DNA of 34,324 nt from Methylotenera sp. (lineage in GTDB: Bacteria > Pseudomonadota > Gammaproteobacteria > Burkholderiales > Methylophilaceae), in assembly GCA_002928535.1 (NCBI GenBank), contig PERG01000021.1, forward strand, positions 1 to 34,324, written 5' to 3'. Positions 10,001-19,801 of this stretch are shown in pieces (position 1 is the stretch's first letter; each line of letters begins with the position of its first letter). Position numbers and translations under genes: made by a program. The notes under the pieces were generated by a model that was not told where the DNA came from, made no database searches, and worked only from the letters and a program-made list of their open reading frames with translations.

Positions 10001-10846
10001 TGCCATCGCCACGATTTTTGCACCTTTATAACGGACTTCTGAGGCAAAGTGCGCATCCGGCGTACGCGTCATCGGCAGATTGGCACCGGTAATGATGATA
10101 TAAGTTGAGTTGTACCAGTCTGCCGCCTCAGGCACATCAGTCTGCTCACCCCAGGTTTGTGGGCTGGCAGCAGGTAAATCACAGTACCAATCGTAAAATG
10201 AACCGCAGGCCGCACCGATCAATGACAGGTAACGCGAACCGGCAGCGTAGGAAATCATGGACATGGCAGGAATGGGTGAAAAACCGAATATGCGGTCTGG
10301 GCCCCATTTTTTTATCGTATAAACGTTGGCTGCTGCGATGATTTCATTGACTTCATCCCATGAAGTGCGAACAAAACCACCTAAACCGCGCACCGCAGTG
10401 TACGACTTACGTTTCTGTTCATCAGACTGAATCGCTGCCCATGCTTCCACCGGATCTTTACCGGTTTTGCGCTCGGCGCGATAAAGGTCAATCAAACGGC
10501 CGCGAATCAAAGGATGTTTGATCCGGTGCGGACTATACAGATACCATGAAAATGAAGCACCACGTTGGCAGCCACGCGGTTCATGGTCAGGCAGATCGTC
10601 ACGTGTGCGTGGATAATCTGTCTGCTGCATCTCGAACGATACCAGCCCGTTCTTGACAAAAATCTTCCAGGAACAGCCGCCAGTACAATTCACACCATGC
10701 GTTGAACGCACCACTTTGTCGTGCTGCCAGCGATGGCGGTAAGCATCCTCCCACTGACGGTCTTCATTGGTGACAATACCGTGATCATTGGAAAAGGTGG
10801 CTTTAACCTTATCAAAAAATTTCAGTCTATCCAGAAAGTGACTCAT
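7097..10846 (-). CDS. narG: Respiratory nitrate reductase alpha subunit NarG (Mo-bisMGD)
   Basis: 1249 residues, almost the same as E. coli NarG. This is the catalytic subunit reducing nitrate to nitrite in the cytoplasm. The N-terminal FS0 cluster motif HGVNCTGGCSW supplies His plus Cys ligands, with the fourth Cys in PRGCQRGAS. The molybdenum Asp region is DWYNSTYI followed by NLPMTRTPDAHF. There is no twin-arginine export signal at MSHFLDRLKFF, so it is the membrane-bound cytoplasm-facing Nar type rather than the periplasm- or outside-facing archaeal type. AAGGAG precedes the ATG. The gene is 42 bases after narK2; no internal promoter was recognised in that gap. Confidence 0.98.
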   Translation of the reverse strand: MSHFLDRLKFFDKVKATFSNDHGIVTNEDRQWEDAYRHRWQHDKVVRSTHGVNCTGGCSWKIFVKNGLVSFEMQQTDYPRTRDDLPDHEPRGCQRGASFSWYLYSPHRIKHPLIRGRLIDLYRAERKTGKDPVEAWAAIQSDEQKRKSYTAVRGLGGFVRTSWDEVNEIIAAANVYTIKKWGPDRIFGFSPIPAMSMISYAAGSRYLSLIGAACGSFYDWYCDLPAASPQTWGEQTDVPEAADWYNSTYIIITGANLPMTRTPDAHFASEVRYKGAKIVAMAPDYAEFCKFSDLWMPIKQGTDAAAFLAMGHVALKEFYINSQDPYFQEYARKYTDLPMQVMLRKHDDAYVSDRFLRASDFDGALGETNNPDWKTTVFDRKSCAFVAPNGSIGFRWGEDGKWNLLEQADSHEIAAELTCIDDRDDVVSVGFPHFTQGESALLYRNVPVRRVKLANGEEALVATVFDMQVAQYGIDRGLGGENVATSYDDANVAYTPAWAEKVTGVKAADIERTGREFAYNASKTKGKSMVIMGAAINHWYHNDLAYRAIMNLLHMCGCVGQSGGGWAHYVGQEKLRPQAGWAPIAFATDWHRPPRHANSTSYWYFHTDQWRYETLTADSLLSPAGKGKNKGNSIADYNVKAARMGWLPSMPNFNVNPIDLAEEAINSGATDEAAVAKYVADKLKSGELDVAYADPDNPVNWPRNLFVWRANLIGSSAKGHEYFLKHLLGAQNGVLQESGAGRDNKEVKWHEDAPIGKLDLMVDINFRLNSTGAYSDIILPTATWYEKNDLNTTDMHPFIHPLSEAVSPGWESKSDWQIFKTIAKTFSPLAEKHLGTKKEVVALPMQHDSAAELAQPFGEVKNWKEGDCEPIPGKTMAIIKLVERTYGDTYRKFIALGPLMTKLGNNIKGIDWNTDREYEELKKHNSTVTEPGVSFGMPSLAEDIEVCDSVMRMAPETNGEVAHKSWTSLSQKTGIDHHHLYAGRHEDKFTFKDIQAQPRKIITAPTWSGIESEHVSYTAGYTNIHEHIPFRTLTGRAHFYQDHEWMLDFGEGFCTYKPMVDLGELNALPKSVTSKPHLELNWITPHSKWGIHSSYQDTLRMLTLFRGGPYVWLSEDDAKSVGIEDNDWVEALNHNGATVARAVVSQRIPRGMAMMYHAQEKNVNVPGSPTTGKRGGILNAVTRVIMKPTNMIGGYAQLSYGFNYYGTVGCQRDTMVALHKIADKDIDWLERPLTPEREAQLNPIGIGAK

Positions 10847-10888
10847 AGCAACTTACTCCTTAATAATTCTTAACTTAGTATTCAAAGT

Positions 10889-12499
10889 TTATGGGTTTTT
10901 AATCTCGCTACCTGCACGCAGATAGAACCACCAGTTCAATATCAGGCACAGGGCATAAAACACGGCAAAGCCATACATCGCCATCTCAGGTGTGCCTGCC
11001 TTGATTTGGCCTTTAATCACTTCCGGCGCAATGAATGAGCCATAAGCAGCAACAGCAGAAGTCCAGCCGAGCACCGGGCCGGCCTGTACACGATCGAATA
11101 TCACACCTACTGTTCTAAAGGTTGAGCCGTTACCTAAACCGGTAGCCGCAAACAGCACAACAAACACCACTAAAAATTGGGTAAAGAAAATCTCAGGTGT
11201 AGCTGAATGGTAAGCCTGCATCATGATGTAACCGGCATAAGCAGAAGCCAGCACCATCACGGCAGAAATAATCTGCGTAACGATGGAGCCACCTACCTTA
11301 TCTGAAACCCAACCGCCGACCGGGCGAATCAACGCCCCCACAAATGGCCCGATCCAGGCATAAGTAAGCGCAGAAGGTGCTGCCGGGTTTTTTACATGTG
11401 ACCAGGTCTGGGTGGCTGCATCAAATATATGCTGCTCACCAAATATGACGGTAATTGAAAGTGGTAACGCCATAGAAAAGCCGATAAAGGAACCGAAAGT
11501 CACCAGATATAGCGCTGTCATCGACCATGTGTGTTTATTTTTGAAAATCGAAAACTGTTTGGCGATGTTTTCTTTCATGGTGCCAAAAGCCGCCAGTTTC
11601 ATAATAAGCAAGGTCGACCCGATGATGAGCGGCATGGCTACCCACATATTCAGCAGACCTAAACCTGAAGGTGCTGGTAAATACAAATACAAGCCGGCAA
11701 TGGCAGGTACAAATGCCAGGGTATACAGCCAGGTAATTTTGATGAACGCCAGCAAGGTACTACGTGCGTCCGCTGAAATTGGCAGCAGATTATTCATGCC
11801 CCAGAAACATAAGATTGCCAGCGGTACTAAAGATATTACCCAGGCAAAACCGGCATTCTGAATAAAGGTTGGTGTGCCTGCAGGAATTTTGCCGAAAATC
11901 CAGCCGCTATCTTTAACCAGCACTGTAGCATCGCCGCCTAGTGCGCCGAATACGCCGACAGTCATCACCAGCGGAATCAGAATCTGCATGGTAGTTACAC
12001 CGAAGTTACCCAAGCCTGCGTTAAGGCCAAGTGCCGTACCCTGCAAACGTTTAGGAAAAAACGTACTGATATTACTCATGGAGCTGGCAAAGTTACCGCC
12101 GCCCACACCGGACCACAACGCCATCAACTGAAACACCCACAAAGGCCATTCAGGATGCTGCAGCGCAATGCCGGTCCCAATTGCCGGACTCAGCAACATG
12201 GCGGTGGTCAGAAAAATTGTATTGCGTCCGCCGGCAAGTCGAATAAAAAATGATGACGGAATACGCATGGTGGCACCAGCTAAACCTGAAATCGCAGTGA
12301 GGGTGAAAAGTTCATCCTTACTAAACGGAAAGCCCAGATTACTCATTTGCACTGTAATGATTCCCCACATAAGCCATACTGCAAAACCGCAGAGTAGAGC
12401 CGGCACTGAAATCCACAAGTTACGGTAGGCAGCGCGCTTACCGGTTGTCTCCCAGAAACTGTTGTCTTCGACGTTCCATACTTCTATGTTGGTTGACAT
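10889..12499 (-). CDS. narK2: NarK2-type nitrate/nitrite transporter (MFS, NNP family)
   Basis: 536 residues from the ATG at 12499, which AGGGGA precedes; the start 48 bases further upstream would overlap narK1 and has no Shine-Dalgarno. About 12 transmembrane helices. The family glycine-rich nitrate signatures are visible as NAGLGNFGVTTMQI (about residue 150-170) and GLGNGSTFRTVGV (about 445). It is larger than the adjacent transporter because of an extended central region, as in NarK2-type nitrate/nitrite exchangers. Expected job: bring in nitrate and export nitrite made by NarG. Assignment to the antiporter subtype rests on size and second position in the tandem; the transport mechanism is not proven by sequence. 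Confidence 0.9.
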   Translation of the reverse strand: MSTNIEVWNVEDNSFWETTGKRAAYRNLWISVPALLCGFAVWLMWGIITVQMSNLGFPFSKDELFTLTAISGLAGATMRIPSSFFIRLAGGRNTIFLTTAMLLSPAIGTGIALQHPEWPLWVFQLMALWSGVGGGNFASSMSNISTFFPKRLQGTALGLNAGLGNFGVTTMQILIPLVMTVGVFGALGGDATVLVKDSGWIFGKIPAGTPTFIQNAGFAWVISLVPLAILCFWGMNNLLPISADARSTLLAFIKITWLYTLAFVPAIAGLYLYLPAPSGLGLLNMWVAMPLIIGSTLLIMKLAAFGTMKENIAKQFSIFKNKHTWSMTALYLVTFGSFIGFSMALPLSITVIFGEQHIFDAATQTWSHVKNPAAPSALTYAWIGPFVGALIRPVGGWVSDKVGGSIVTQIISAVMVLASAYAGYIMMQAYHSATPEIFFTQFLVVFVVLFAATGLGNGSTFRTVGVIFDRVQAGPVLGWTSAVAAYGSFIAPEVIKGQIKAGTPEMAMYGFAVFYALCLILNWWFYLRAGSEIKNP

Positions 12500-12509
12500 A
12501 GTGTTTCCC

Positions 12510-13778
12510 CTAAATTGATGCAGCTTGTTTTGATGCCTGACGTTCATAGTGACGACCGATTTTCACCGGGCGCACTTCTGTCCAGTACATCCAGATAAGC
12601 GATACCCAGACAATGCCGAACATGAGCATAAAGGCTGAAGAACGTACTCCGGTGAAATCCAGCAGTGCGCCGAACATGATAGGCATCAGAAAACCGCCCA
12701 AGCCTCCGGCAAGGCCTACCACACCTGAAATAACACCAATGTTATGCGGGTAATCATCTGAAATATATTTAAAGACTGAGGCTTTACCGATCGCAAAAGC
12801 AATACCCATGGTGAACATAATGACAGTGAACCAAGTCGCGTTCAGGCCAAGATGGAAAGCCTGTGGACCTTTGACTGTGACGATAGAAATCTGAGTTTGC
12901 GGATATGACAGGAAAAACAGGCACACCAGAGAAACCCAGAGCACCCACCATGTCACGGTATGTGCGCCGAACTTATCTGAGAAATGACCGCCTACCGCAC
13001 GTAGCACGCCGCCCGGGATGCTGAACGCCGCTGCCATCAGCGCAGCTGTTTTAAGATCAAAACCGTACTCGCCAATGTAATATTTAGTCATCCACAAGGC
13101 CAGCGCAACATAGCCGCCGAACACGATTGAATAATATTGGCTGTACTTCCAGACTTTCGGGTCTTTCAAAACCACCAGTTGCTCGCGGACAGTGATGCTC
13201 TTGCCTGACTTATGCGCAGGATCTGAAAATGTGAAAAACCAGAATAGAATAGCCGTCACCAGCATCATTACCGCATACACTTGCGGTACCATGGCCCAGC
13301 CAAAACCTACTACTATGATAGGTGCAACCAGCTTGGTGACTGCCGCACCGGTATTGCCAGCGCCAAAAATCCCCATGGCCAGGCCTTGTCTGCTTTTTGG
13401 AAACCAACGCGCGCAATAAGCGATACCAACCGTGAACGATCCACCGGCAACACCAACAAATAAGCCTGTCACCAAGAACTGCCAGTACTCAGTACAAAAG
13501 GAAATCAGGTAAATAGGAATAACGGTAGAAAGCATCAGAATAAAAAATACGATGCGACCGCCGAATTTGTCGGTCCACATGCCAAGCGGCAGGCGAATTA
13601 GAGATCCGGTTAATACCGGAGTGGAGATCAGAACGCCGAACTGAGTTTCGCTCAACCCTAGCGTTTCTTTAATCGGAATACCGATGACCGCAAACATCAT
13701 CCAGATCATGAAGCACACGGTAAAAGACAGCGTACTCGCAATTACTACCGACCATGCTTTATATTGTTGCGTCGCCAT
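12510..13778 (-). CDS. narK1: NarK1-type nitrate transporter (MFS, NNP family)
   Basis: 422 residues, about 12 transmembrane helices, NNP family of MFS. Nitrate-signature glycine motifs are GIFGAGNTGAAVTKL (about 145-160) and GVVGLAGGLGGFLMP (about 365-380). The compact size fits NarK1-type nitrate/proton symporters that start import before nitrite accumulates. I take the ATG at 13778, with GGAGG 8 bases upstream; an in-frame TTG one codon earlier is less likely. First gene after the perfect FNR box at 13864-13877, thus the likely head of the narK1K2GHJI operon; narK2 begins 10 bases after its stop. Confidence 0.9.
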   Translation of the reverse strand: MATQQYKAWSVVIASTLSFTVCFMIWMMFAVIGIPIKETLGLSETQFGVLISTPVLTGSLIRLPLGMWTDKFGGRIVFFILMLSTVIPIYLISFCTEYWQFLVTGLFVGVAGGSFTVGIAYCARWFPKSRQGLAMGIFGAGNTGAAVTKLVAPIIVVGFGWAMVPQVYAVMMLVTAILFWFFTFSDPAHKSGKSITVREQLVVLKDPKVWKYSQYYSIVFGGYVALALWMTKYYIGEYGFDLKTAALMAAAFSIPGGVLRAVGGHFSDKFGAHTVTWWVLWVSLVCLFFLSYPQTQISIVTVKGPQAFHLGLNATWFTVIMFTMGIAFAIGKASVFKYISDDYPHNIGVISGVVGLAGGLGGFLMPIMFGALLDFTGVRSSAFMLMFGIVWVSLIWMYWTEVRPVKIGRHYERQASKQAASI

Positions 13779-13836
13779 CAATCACTCCTCCACATTGATA
13801 ATCATCATCAGTTTGTGCTGATGTATTACCTGAGTG

Positions 13837-13877
13837 AGTTTACGGATTGAATGGCAAAATGATTTGATTTACATCAA
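13837..13877 (-). promoter_or_regulatory. FNR/ANR-dependent promoter of narK1K2GHJI (class II)
   Basis: A perfect FNR box, TTGAT-N4-ATCAA, occupies 13864-13877. On the minus strand a -10-like hexamer TAAACT lies at 13842-13837, its centre 31 bases from the box centre. That spacing puts the box at -41.5 with a start near 13829, the geometry of class II FNR activation. About 50 bases of leader precede narK1. I see no convincing NarL heptamer pair, although NarXL is encoded just upstream. The box is read directly; activation is inferred. Confidence 0.85.
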
Positions 13878-13911
13878 TGTCTTAAATTCCAAAAGGATTA
13901 GAAACGTGAAG

Positions 13912-13931
13912 CAAAAGAACTAGTTCTTTTG
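13912..13931. repeat. 20-bp perfect palindrome between narL and the narK1 promoter
   Basis: CAAAAGAACTAGTTCTTTTG is an uninterrupted perfect palindrome. It sits about 50 bases past the narL stop and 34 bases upstream of the FNR box. As RNA it would form an 8-bp stem with a four-base CTAG loop, so it may end the narXL transcript, although it is not followed by a U-run. As DNA it could equally be a dimeric operator for the narK1 promoter. Confidence 0.6.
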
Positions 13932-13982
13932 GCTAATCGAGAAAGTTTATGGATGGTATTACCTGTGGCCTGATTTACAGCT

Positions 13983-14636
13983 TTAATCTACTAAACCATG
14001 CTCAACTGCATATACCGCAGCCTGGACCCGGCTTGATAAATTGAGCTTGCGAAGTATGCTCTGTACATGAATCTTAACTGTAGATTCCGCCATATTTAGT
14101 GCGCGCGCAATATCTTTATTACTGCCTCCGCGCGCTAACTTGATGATGACTTCACGCTCACGCGGGGAAAGCTCTACTGAAAAAGAAGTTGCATTTAAAT
14201 TGTTATTTTGCGGTTTACGTATGGCATCAGCTACTCTGACTGCCATCTGTGGTGACATCACAGACTCTCCATTTGCGGCACGCCTTATTGAGTCTAATAG
14301 AAAATCCGTATCTATATTCTTCAACAAATAACCACAGGCTCCAGCGCGCATAGCATCTATTAGGTCTTCGGCATCTTCAGACACTGTCAGCATGACAATT
14401 TGTGCTTGTGGCGCTTCTTCCAGCAGTAACGGAATTGCTGCCAAACCACTAGTGCCGGGCATATGCAAATCCAGCAAAACAACATCCGGCTTGAGCGTTT
14501 TAGCGCGCTTCGCGCCATCTAAACCATCACCGGCCTCGCCTACAACTTCAAAACCTTCCAGACGTTCCAGTAATAACCTGATACCGCTGCGAAATAGCGT
14601 ATGGTCATCAATAATCAAAACACGAATTACATTCAT
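13983..14636 (-). CDS. narL: Nitrate/nitrite response regulator NarL
   Basis: 217 residues from the ATG at 14636; the earlier TTG at 14657 would overlap the narX stop and is less likely. Receiver domain at residues 1-120: acidic pair Asp10-Asp11, phospho-acceptor Asp56 in LLDLHMPG, the Thr in MLTVSED and the Lys in YLLKN. LuxR/NarL helix-turn-helix at about 150-212: LSPREREVIIKLARG, then AESTVKIHVQSILRKL. Directly downstream of narX on the same strand. It presumably controls the nar operon that follows. Its DNA-binding domain is closely similar to the stand-alone regulator at 19361-19690. Confidence 0.93.
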   Translation of the reverse strand: MNVIRVLIIDDHTLFRSGIRLLLERLEGFEVVGEAGDGLDGAKRAKTLKPDVVLLDLHMPGTSGLAAIPLLLEEAPQAQIVMLTVSEDAEDLIDAMRAGACGYLLKNIDTDFLLDSIRRAANGESVMSPQMAVRVADAIRKPQNNNLNATSFSVELSPREREVIIKLARGGSNKDIARALNMAESTVKIHVQSILRKLNLSSRVQAAVYAVEHGLVD

Positions 14637-14647
14637 AGGGACGATCT

Positions 14648-16087
14648 CTATCCACAATTTTCCGAAAGTATAAGGCTAATGTGCGTTCCCCTACCCTTGT
14701 CGGATTCAAAGATTAATTCAGCACCAATTTTCTGCGCACGCTCACGCATAATACGCAAACCAACATGGTTATCTCCGGCATCGACTGTCACGTCAAAACC
14801 TACGCCATTATCATATATATCTATCACACACCGATCTCCACAATTTAATACTATCTTAATCTGACTGGCTTTCGCATGTTTACGCACATTAGAGAGTGAC
14901 TCCTGCACAATATGCATAATCTGCAACACCTGCTCCGGCAATAAATCAGGCGCATTGCCATGTATGTCGAAACTCGCGTTAATACCGGTTTGTCCTTGAA
15001 ACTTTTCCAAGGCGCTACTAATAGCCGTTTGCAGATCAGCGCTATTAATACGGGTACGAAAATGCAGCAGCAGTTCACGCACATCATCATAGCTTTCCTG
15101 CACGCCCTCACGAATCTGCGCTAAACCCTTTAATGCTTCTGCAATGCGATCCTTCTGCAAATCTTCCTGCAGCATCTGAATCTGGATATTGAGAAAGGCC
15201 AGGGACTGCGCGATGCTATCATGCAGCTCCTGTGCAAAAAGATTGCGCTCTTCCGATATTGCCATAGCTTTATCCAGTGCGGCCAGCTTTCGATTCTTGG
15301 CTTCGATGCTGCGCGTTTTCTCCTCCACTCGATGCTCAAGCGTGGCATACATATCACGCAACTCATCCGCCATACGATTAAACCCAACAGCCAACTCACC
15401 AAATTCATCTTGACTTGTTACAGGCACTCGTACATCAAAATCAGCTGCTGCCATTCTGCTAATACCATGCCGAAGCTGCCATATGGGGCGTACCACCATA
15501 TGCGAAAAAAGATAGAGCAACGAAACTGTCCCGATCATCGCGAGAATAACTAAAGCGATCTGTATATAACGCAATAACGCAGCGGCATGGGCGTTATTAT
15601 TCTCAACCATAATCACCAAATCATTAATTCCAGCTACATATTGCTCTAGTAATGGTCGAAAGCGCTTTAATTCCGCTTGCTGATTAGCTGCATCCGAAGT
15701 GCTAAGGACTCTTTCAATATGGGTCTTGATGTCGGCCTGCCAAGAATGAATTAAGTGGATCATTTGCGCATTAACATACTGATCCTTAGGTAAATATAAT
15801 GGACGTTGAGGATTACCGTGTGCCAGCTCTTTTAAAGTCATTTCAAACAATGCCATTTCATGCCTGATATCACCTAGCAACTGTGCAGAGGGATTGTCTA
15901 CTTGCTGTTGCAGCAGGTATGCAATGCGATATGAGCGCATACGCTCACTGCCGGCATCATTAATTGCCGCAGCGCCACCTTCTAAACGTAATGAAACCAG
16001 CAAGGTTGTGCCTATTGCAATTAATGCAACAAAAAAATAAAACAGCAGTAACCCAGTGATTTTTTGACGGATTTTTAACTGAGTAAT
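14648..16087 (-). CDS. narX: Nitrate/nitrite sensor histidine kinase NarX, probably with a non-ATG (ATT/ATC) start
   Basis: The conventional start in this frame (TTG at 16003) would give 451 residues with the first membrane helix missing. Translating upstream to the in-frame TGA at 16094-16096 adds KIRQKITGLLLFYFFVALIA, the expected first transmembrane helix directly before the P-box-like LEGGAAAINDAGSERMRSYR. No ATG, GTG or TTG exists there; AAGGA at 16098-16102 lies 7 bases before ATC (16088-16090) and 10 before ATT (16085-16087). With the ATT start: 479 residues, helix 1 at about 12-33, periplasmic sensor, helix 2 at about 173-195, HAMP, HisKA_3 with phospho-acceptor His289 (ELHDSIAQSL), and HATPase with NVRKHAKA and DNGVGF. 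It overlaps the narL reading frame slightly. The start codon is uncertain; a sequence error or mutation is the alternative. Confidence 0.88.
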   Translation of the reverse strand: MTQLKIRQKITGLLLFYFFVALIAIGTTLLVSLRLEGGAAAINDAGSERMRSYRIAYLLQQQVDNPSAQLLGDIRHEMALFEMTLKELAHGNPQRPLYLPKDQYVNAQMIHLIHSWQADIKTHIERVLSTSDAANQQAELKRFRPLLEQYVAGINDLVIMVENNNAHAAALLRYIQIALVILAMIGTVSLLYLFSHMVVRPIWQLRHGISRMAAADFDVRVPVTSQDEFGELAVGFNRMADELRDMYATLEHRVEEKTRSIEAKNRKLAALDKAMAISEERNLFAQELHDSIAQSLAFLNIQIQMLQEDLQKDRIAEALKGLAQIREGVQESYDDVRELLLHFRTRINSADLQTAISSALEKFQGQTGINASFDIHGNAPDLLPEQVLQIMHIVQESLSNVRKHAKASQIKIVLNCGDRCVIDIYDNGVGFDVTVDAGDNHVGLRIMRERAQKIGAELIFESDKGRGTHISLILSENCG

Positions 16088-16593
16088 GATAAATCAATCC
16101 TTATTAGATGGAATTTTCATAAAATTGCGTTACTGAGTACTAGCGTCCGCATTCTCTATTGGACTTAAATCGCTTAAATGAACATATCATAATGTTTATT
16201 TAAACAAAAACTCTTATCTTTGCAGCATTAATTTTAGGCTTTGCATTAAGTAACCAATCATCTATGTTTGATATTAATGCTCAAACAATTCCTATTTTGA
16301 TGCAAGCTCTTTGGTTAAGGCCACTTCAATGCGCCTTCATTACGTGACACGTACTTGCTAATTTAAACATCGTAATGATGTTGATTCAAAAATGTAAACT
16401 TCACTCAATATATTTTACGGTTTTCCCACCCTAGCCTACTTCGCATATCGTTTTAAGCTTAGTTCATAAGGACTAAGTCTTAGTTAGTATTGTCTGGAAT
16501 ATTCATTAAGAGCAATGTGTTTGTTAAGTTTTTTTATGAAAAACTAACTCAATAACTTTTTGATTTTTAATTAATAATTCTTGGAGATACTAA
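16088..16593. other. 506-bp divergent intergenic region between narX (minus) and the cupin gene (plus)
   Basis: No open frame with coding character, tRNA or rRNA was recognised. The AT content is high. It must hold the promoters for narXL (leftward) and for cupin-dmd (rightward). The clearest structure is the CTTAGT repeat cluster at 16458-16484. A TTGAT half-site at 16381 lacks the matching ATCAA half and is not an FNR box. Confidence 0.6.
16458..16484. repeat. CTTAGT/ACTAAG repeat cluster, candidate operator upstream of cupin-dmd
   Basis: CTTAGT (16458-16463), ACTAAG (16472-16477) and CTTAGT (16479-16484) form two overlapping inverted repeats. The last two make the 13-base palindrome ACTAAGTCTTAGT. 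The cluster lies about 110 bases before the cupin start, a natural position for regulator binding at the dimethylamine-catabolism promoter. Which protein binds is unknown. Confidence 0.4.
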
Positions 16594-16977
16594 ATGAAAA
16601 TAATTTCGTTTGGAAAGTTTGATGCCCCAAACTCTGCACCTATCACGACTGATTTGGGAGGTTGGAAACCAGTTGAAGGGAAGCCTACTATGAAAACTTG
16701 GATAGAGCATGCACCAGCTGATGGAAAGTTTCTTACAGGCTTCTGGGAAGCGACTCCGGGCACCTACCAAGTTACTTATAACGCAGATGAAATGGTACAC
16801 ATGTTCAAGGGTAAGGCTACCCTTACTAATGACAATGGTGAATCAAAAACTTATGTTGGTGGCGACAGTTTTCTTGTTGAAGCAGGATTTAAGGGCACTT
16901 GGAAAACTTTAGAAACTGTTCAAAAGATTTTTGCAATCAGAATAGGACAGGATGTTGCTACTCCATTTGGAAATTGA
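16594..16977 (+). CDS. Small cupin-domain protein (DUF861/cupin_3-like) upstream of dimethylamine dehydrogenase
   Basis: 127 residues forming a single beta-barrel cupin. The first cupin motif is degraded but recognisable around VTYNADEMVHMFKGKATLT, with one His; the second is GGDSFLVEAGFKGTWKTLETVQKIFAI, a tryptophan-containing form typical of DUF861/EutQ-like cupins. GGAG lies 7 bases before the ATG. It is 97 bases upstream of the dehydrogenase gene on the same strand and probably cotranscribed. Function is unknown; a role in methylamine metabolism (small-molecule binding, formaldehyde-adduct handling) is only suggested by location. Confidence 0.75.
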   Translation: MKIISFGKFDAPNSAPITTDLGGWKPVEGKPTMKTWIEHAPADGKFLTGFWEATPGTYQVTYNADEMVHMFKGKATLTNDNGESKTYVGGDSFLVEAGFKGTWKTLETVQKIFAIRIGQDVATPFGN

Positions 16978-17059
16978 GCTACTTCGTAAAACAACTCATG
17001 GAAGCAAGCTATTTAGTGAGTCAGGCTTCTTTGTACTCCACCTAGTTTCAATAATTTAA

Positions 17060-19285
<2,226 letters not shown>

Positions 19286-19286
19286 A

Positions 19287-19318
19287 TAGGTTTTAAATTA
19301 ACTAGGTTTTAAATTAAC
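19287..19318. repeat. Perfect 16-bp tandem duplication just after the dmd stop codon
   Basis: TAGGTTTTAAATTAAC occurs twice head to tail (19287-19302 and 19303-19318), two bases after the TAA of the dehydrogenase gene. It looks like a recent replication-slippage duplication in the 3' untranslated region, upstream of the terminator. No function is evident. Confidence 0.8.
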
Positions 19319-19321
19319 CTT

Positions 19322-19364
19322 AAAAAAGCAACGTGGTGGCGTAAACCCACCGCGTTGCTTTTAT
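19322..19364. terminator. Bidirectional rho-independent terminator between dmd and the convergent NarL-like gene
   Basis: A run of A's, then GCAACG-T-GGTGG, a short CGTAAA loop region, CCACC-G-CGTTGC and a run of T's. The stem has about 12 pairs including one T-G wobble, and extends through A-T pairs on both sides, so it works in either direction. It overlaps the last codons of the minus-strand gene ending at 19361. Confidence 0.85.
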
Positions 19365-19690
19365 TTATTTGAAGTTTGTGAACTCAGTACCCGGTCTAGA
19401 CCATACTTCACTACAAAAACAGCCGCCTGTAACCTACTTGTGAGTCGAAGTTTACGCAGAATGCCGTGAATATGAATCTTTACAGTTGATTCAGCCAATT
19501 CTAATTCTTTTGCAATCTCTTTATTACTTAAGCCACGGGCCAGGATAATAATAACATCACGCTCACGATCAGTAAGCTTATGCAACCTAAGTGAAGATGG
19601 GGAGTTTTTAGGCATGTTGCGTACAAAATTAAGATAACAGTCTAAACAGCCGGAAGTTGTGGAGGATTGATCTTCAGGTGTTTCCAACAT
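19361..19690 (-). CDS. Stand-alone LuxR/NarL-type DNA-binding protein without receiver domain
   Basis: 109 residues. About 45 N-terminal residues contain a Cys pair (GCLDCY, residues about 14-19) but nothing resembling a phospho-acceptor receiver; residues about 36-103 are a LuxR-type helix-turn-helix (LTDRERDVIIILARG, AESTVKIHIHGILRKL). That domain is close to the NarL domain encoded at 13983-14636, down to the shared VQAAV/LQAAV tail. It therefore could bind NarL-type heptamers without phosphorylation. The Shine-Dalgarno is poor (AGGAA, 13 bases before the ATG). The gene converges on dmd and lies behind a perfect FNR box, so it should be made when O2 is low. Targets are unknown; the neighbouring dmd and ubi operons are candidates. 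Confidence 0.75.
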   Translation of the reverse strand: MLETPEDQSSTTSGCLDCYLNFVRNMPKNSPSSLRLHKLTDRERDVIIILARGLSNKEIAKELELAESTVKIHIHGILRKLRLTSRLQAAVFVVKYGLDRVLSSQTSNK

Positions 19691-19801
19691 GGCGTTAACT
19701 GATTCCTATTAGAAAATTTAAATTAACATTTAGAGTATATTAACTTAATAAAACATTTAGATTGAAAGTATGTATCTTCACATTCATTAACGGCTGAGCA
19801 A

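Noticed and set aside
7097-10846. Long open frames on the plus strand opposite narG and narH
   Set aside because: They lack ribosome sites and protein-family features and are explained as shadows of the conserved minus-strand genes.
16381-16394. TTGAT half-site upstream of cupin-dmd
   Set aside because: The second half reads AAATG, not ATCAA, so it is not an FNR box.
17000-17030. GAAGC...GCTTCTTT possible hairpin between cupin and dmd
   Set aside because: Only five pairs with a long loop; too weak to call a terminator, and it would split a likely operon.
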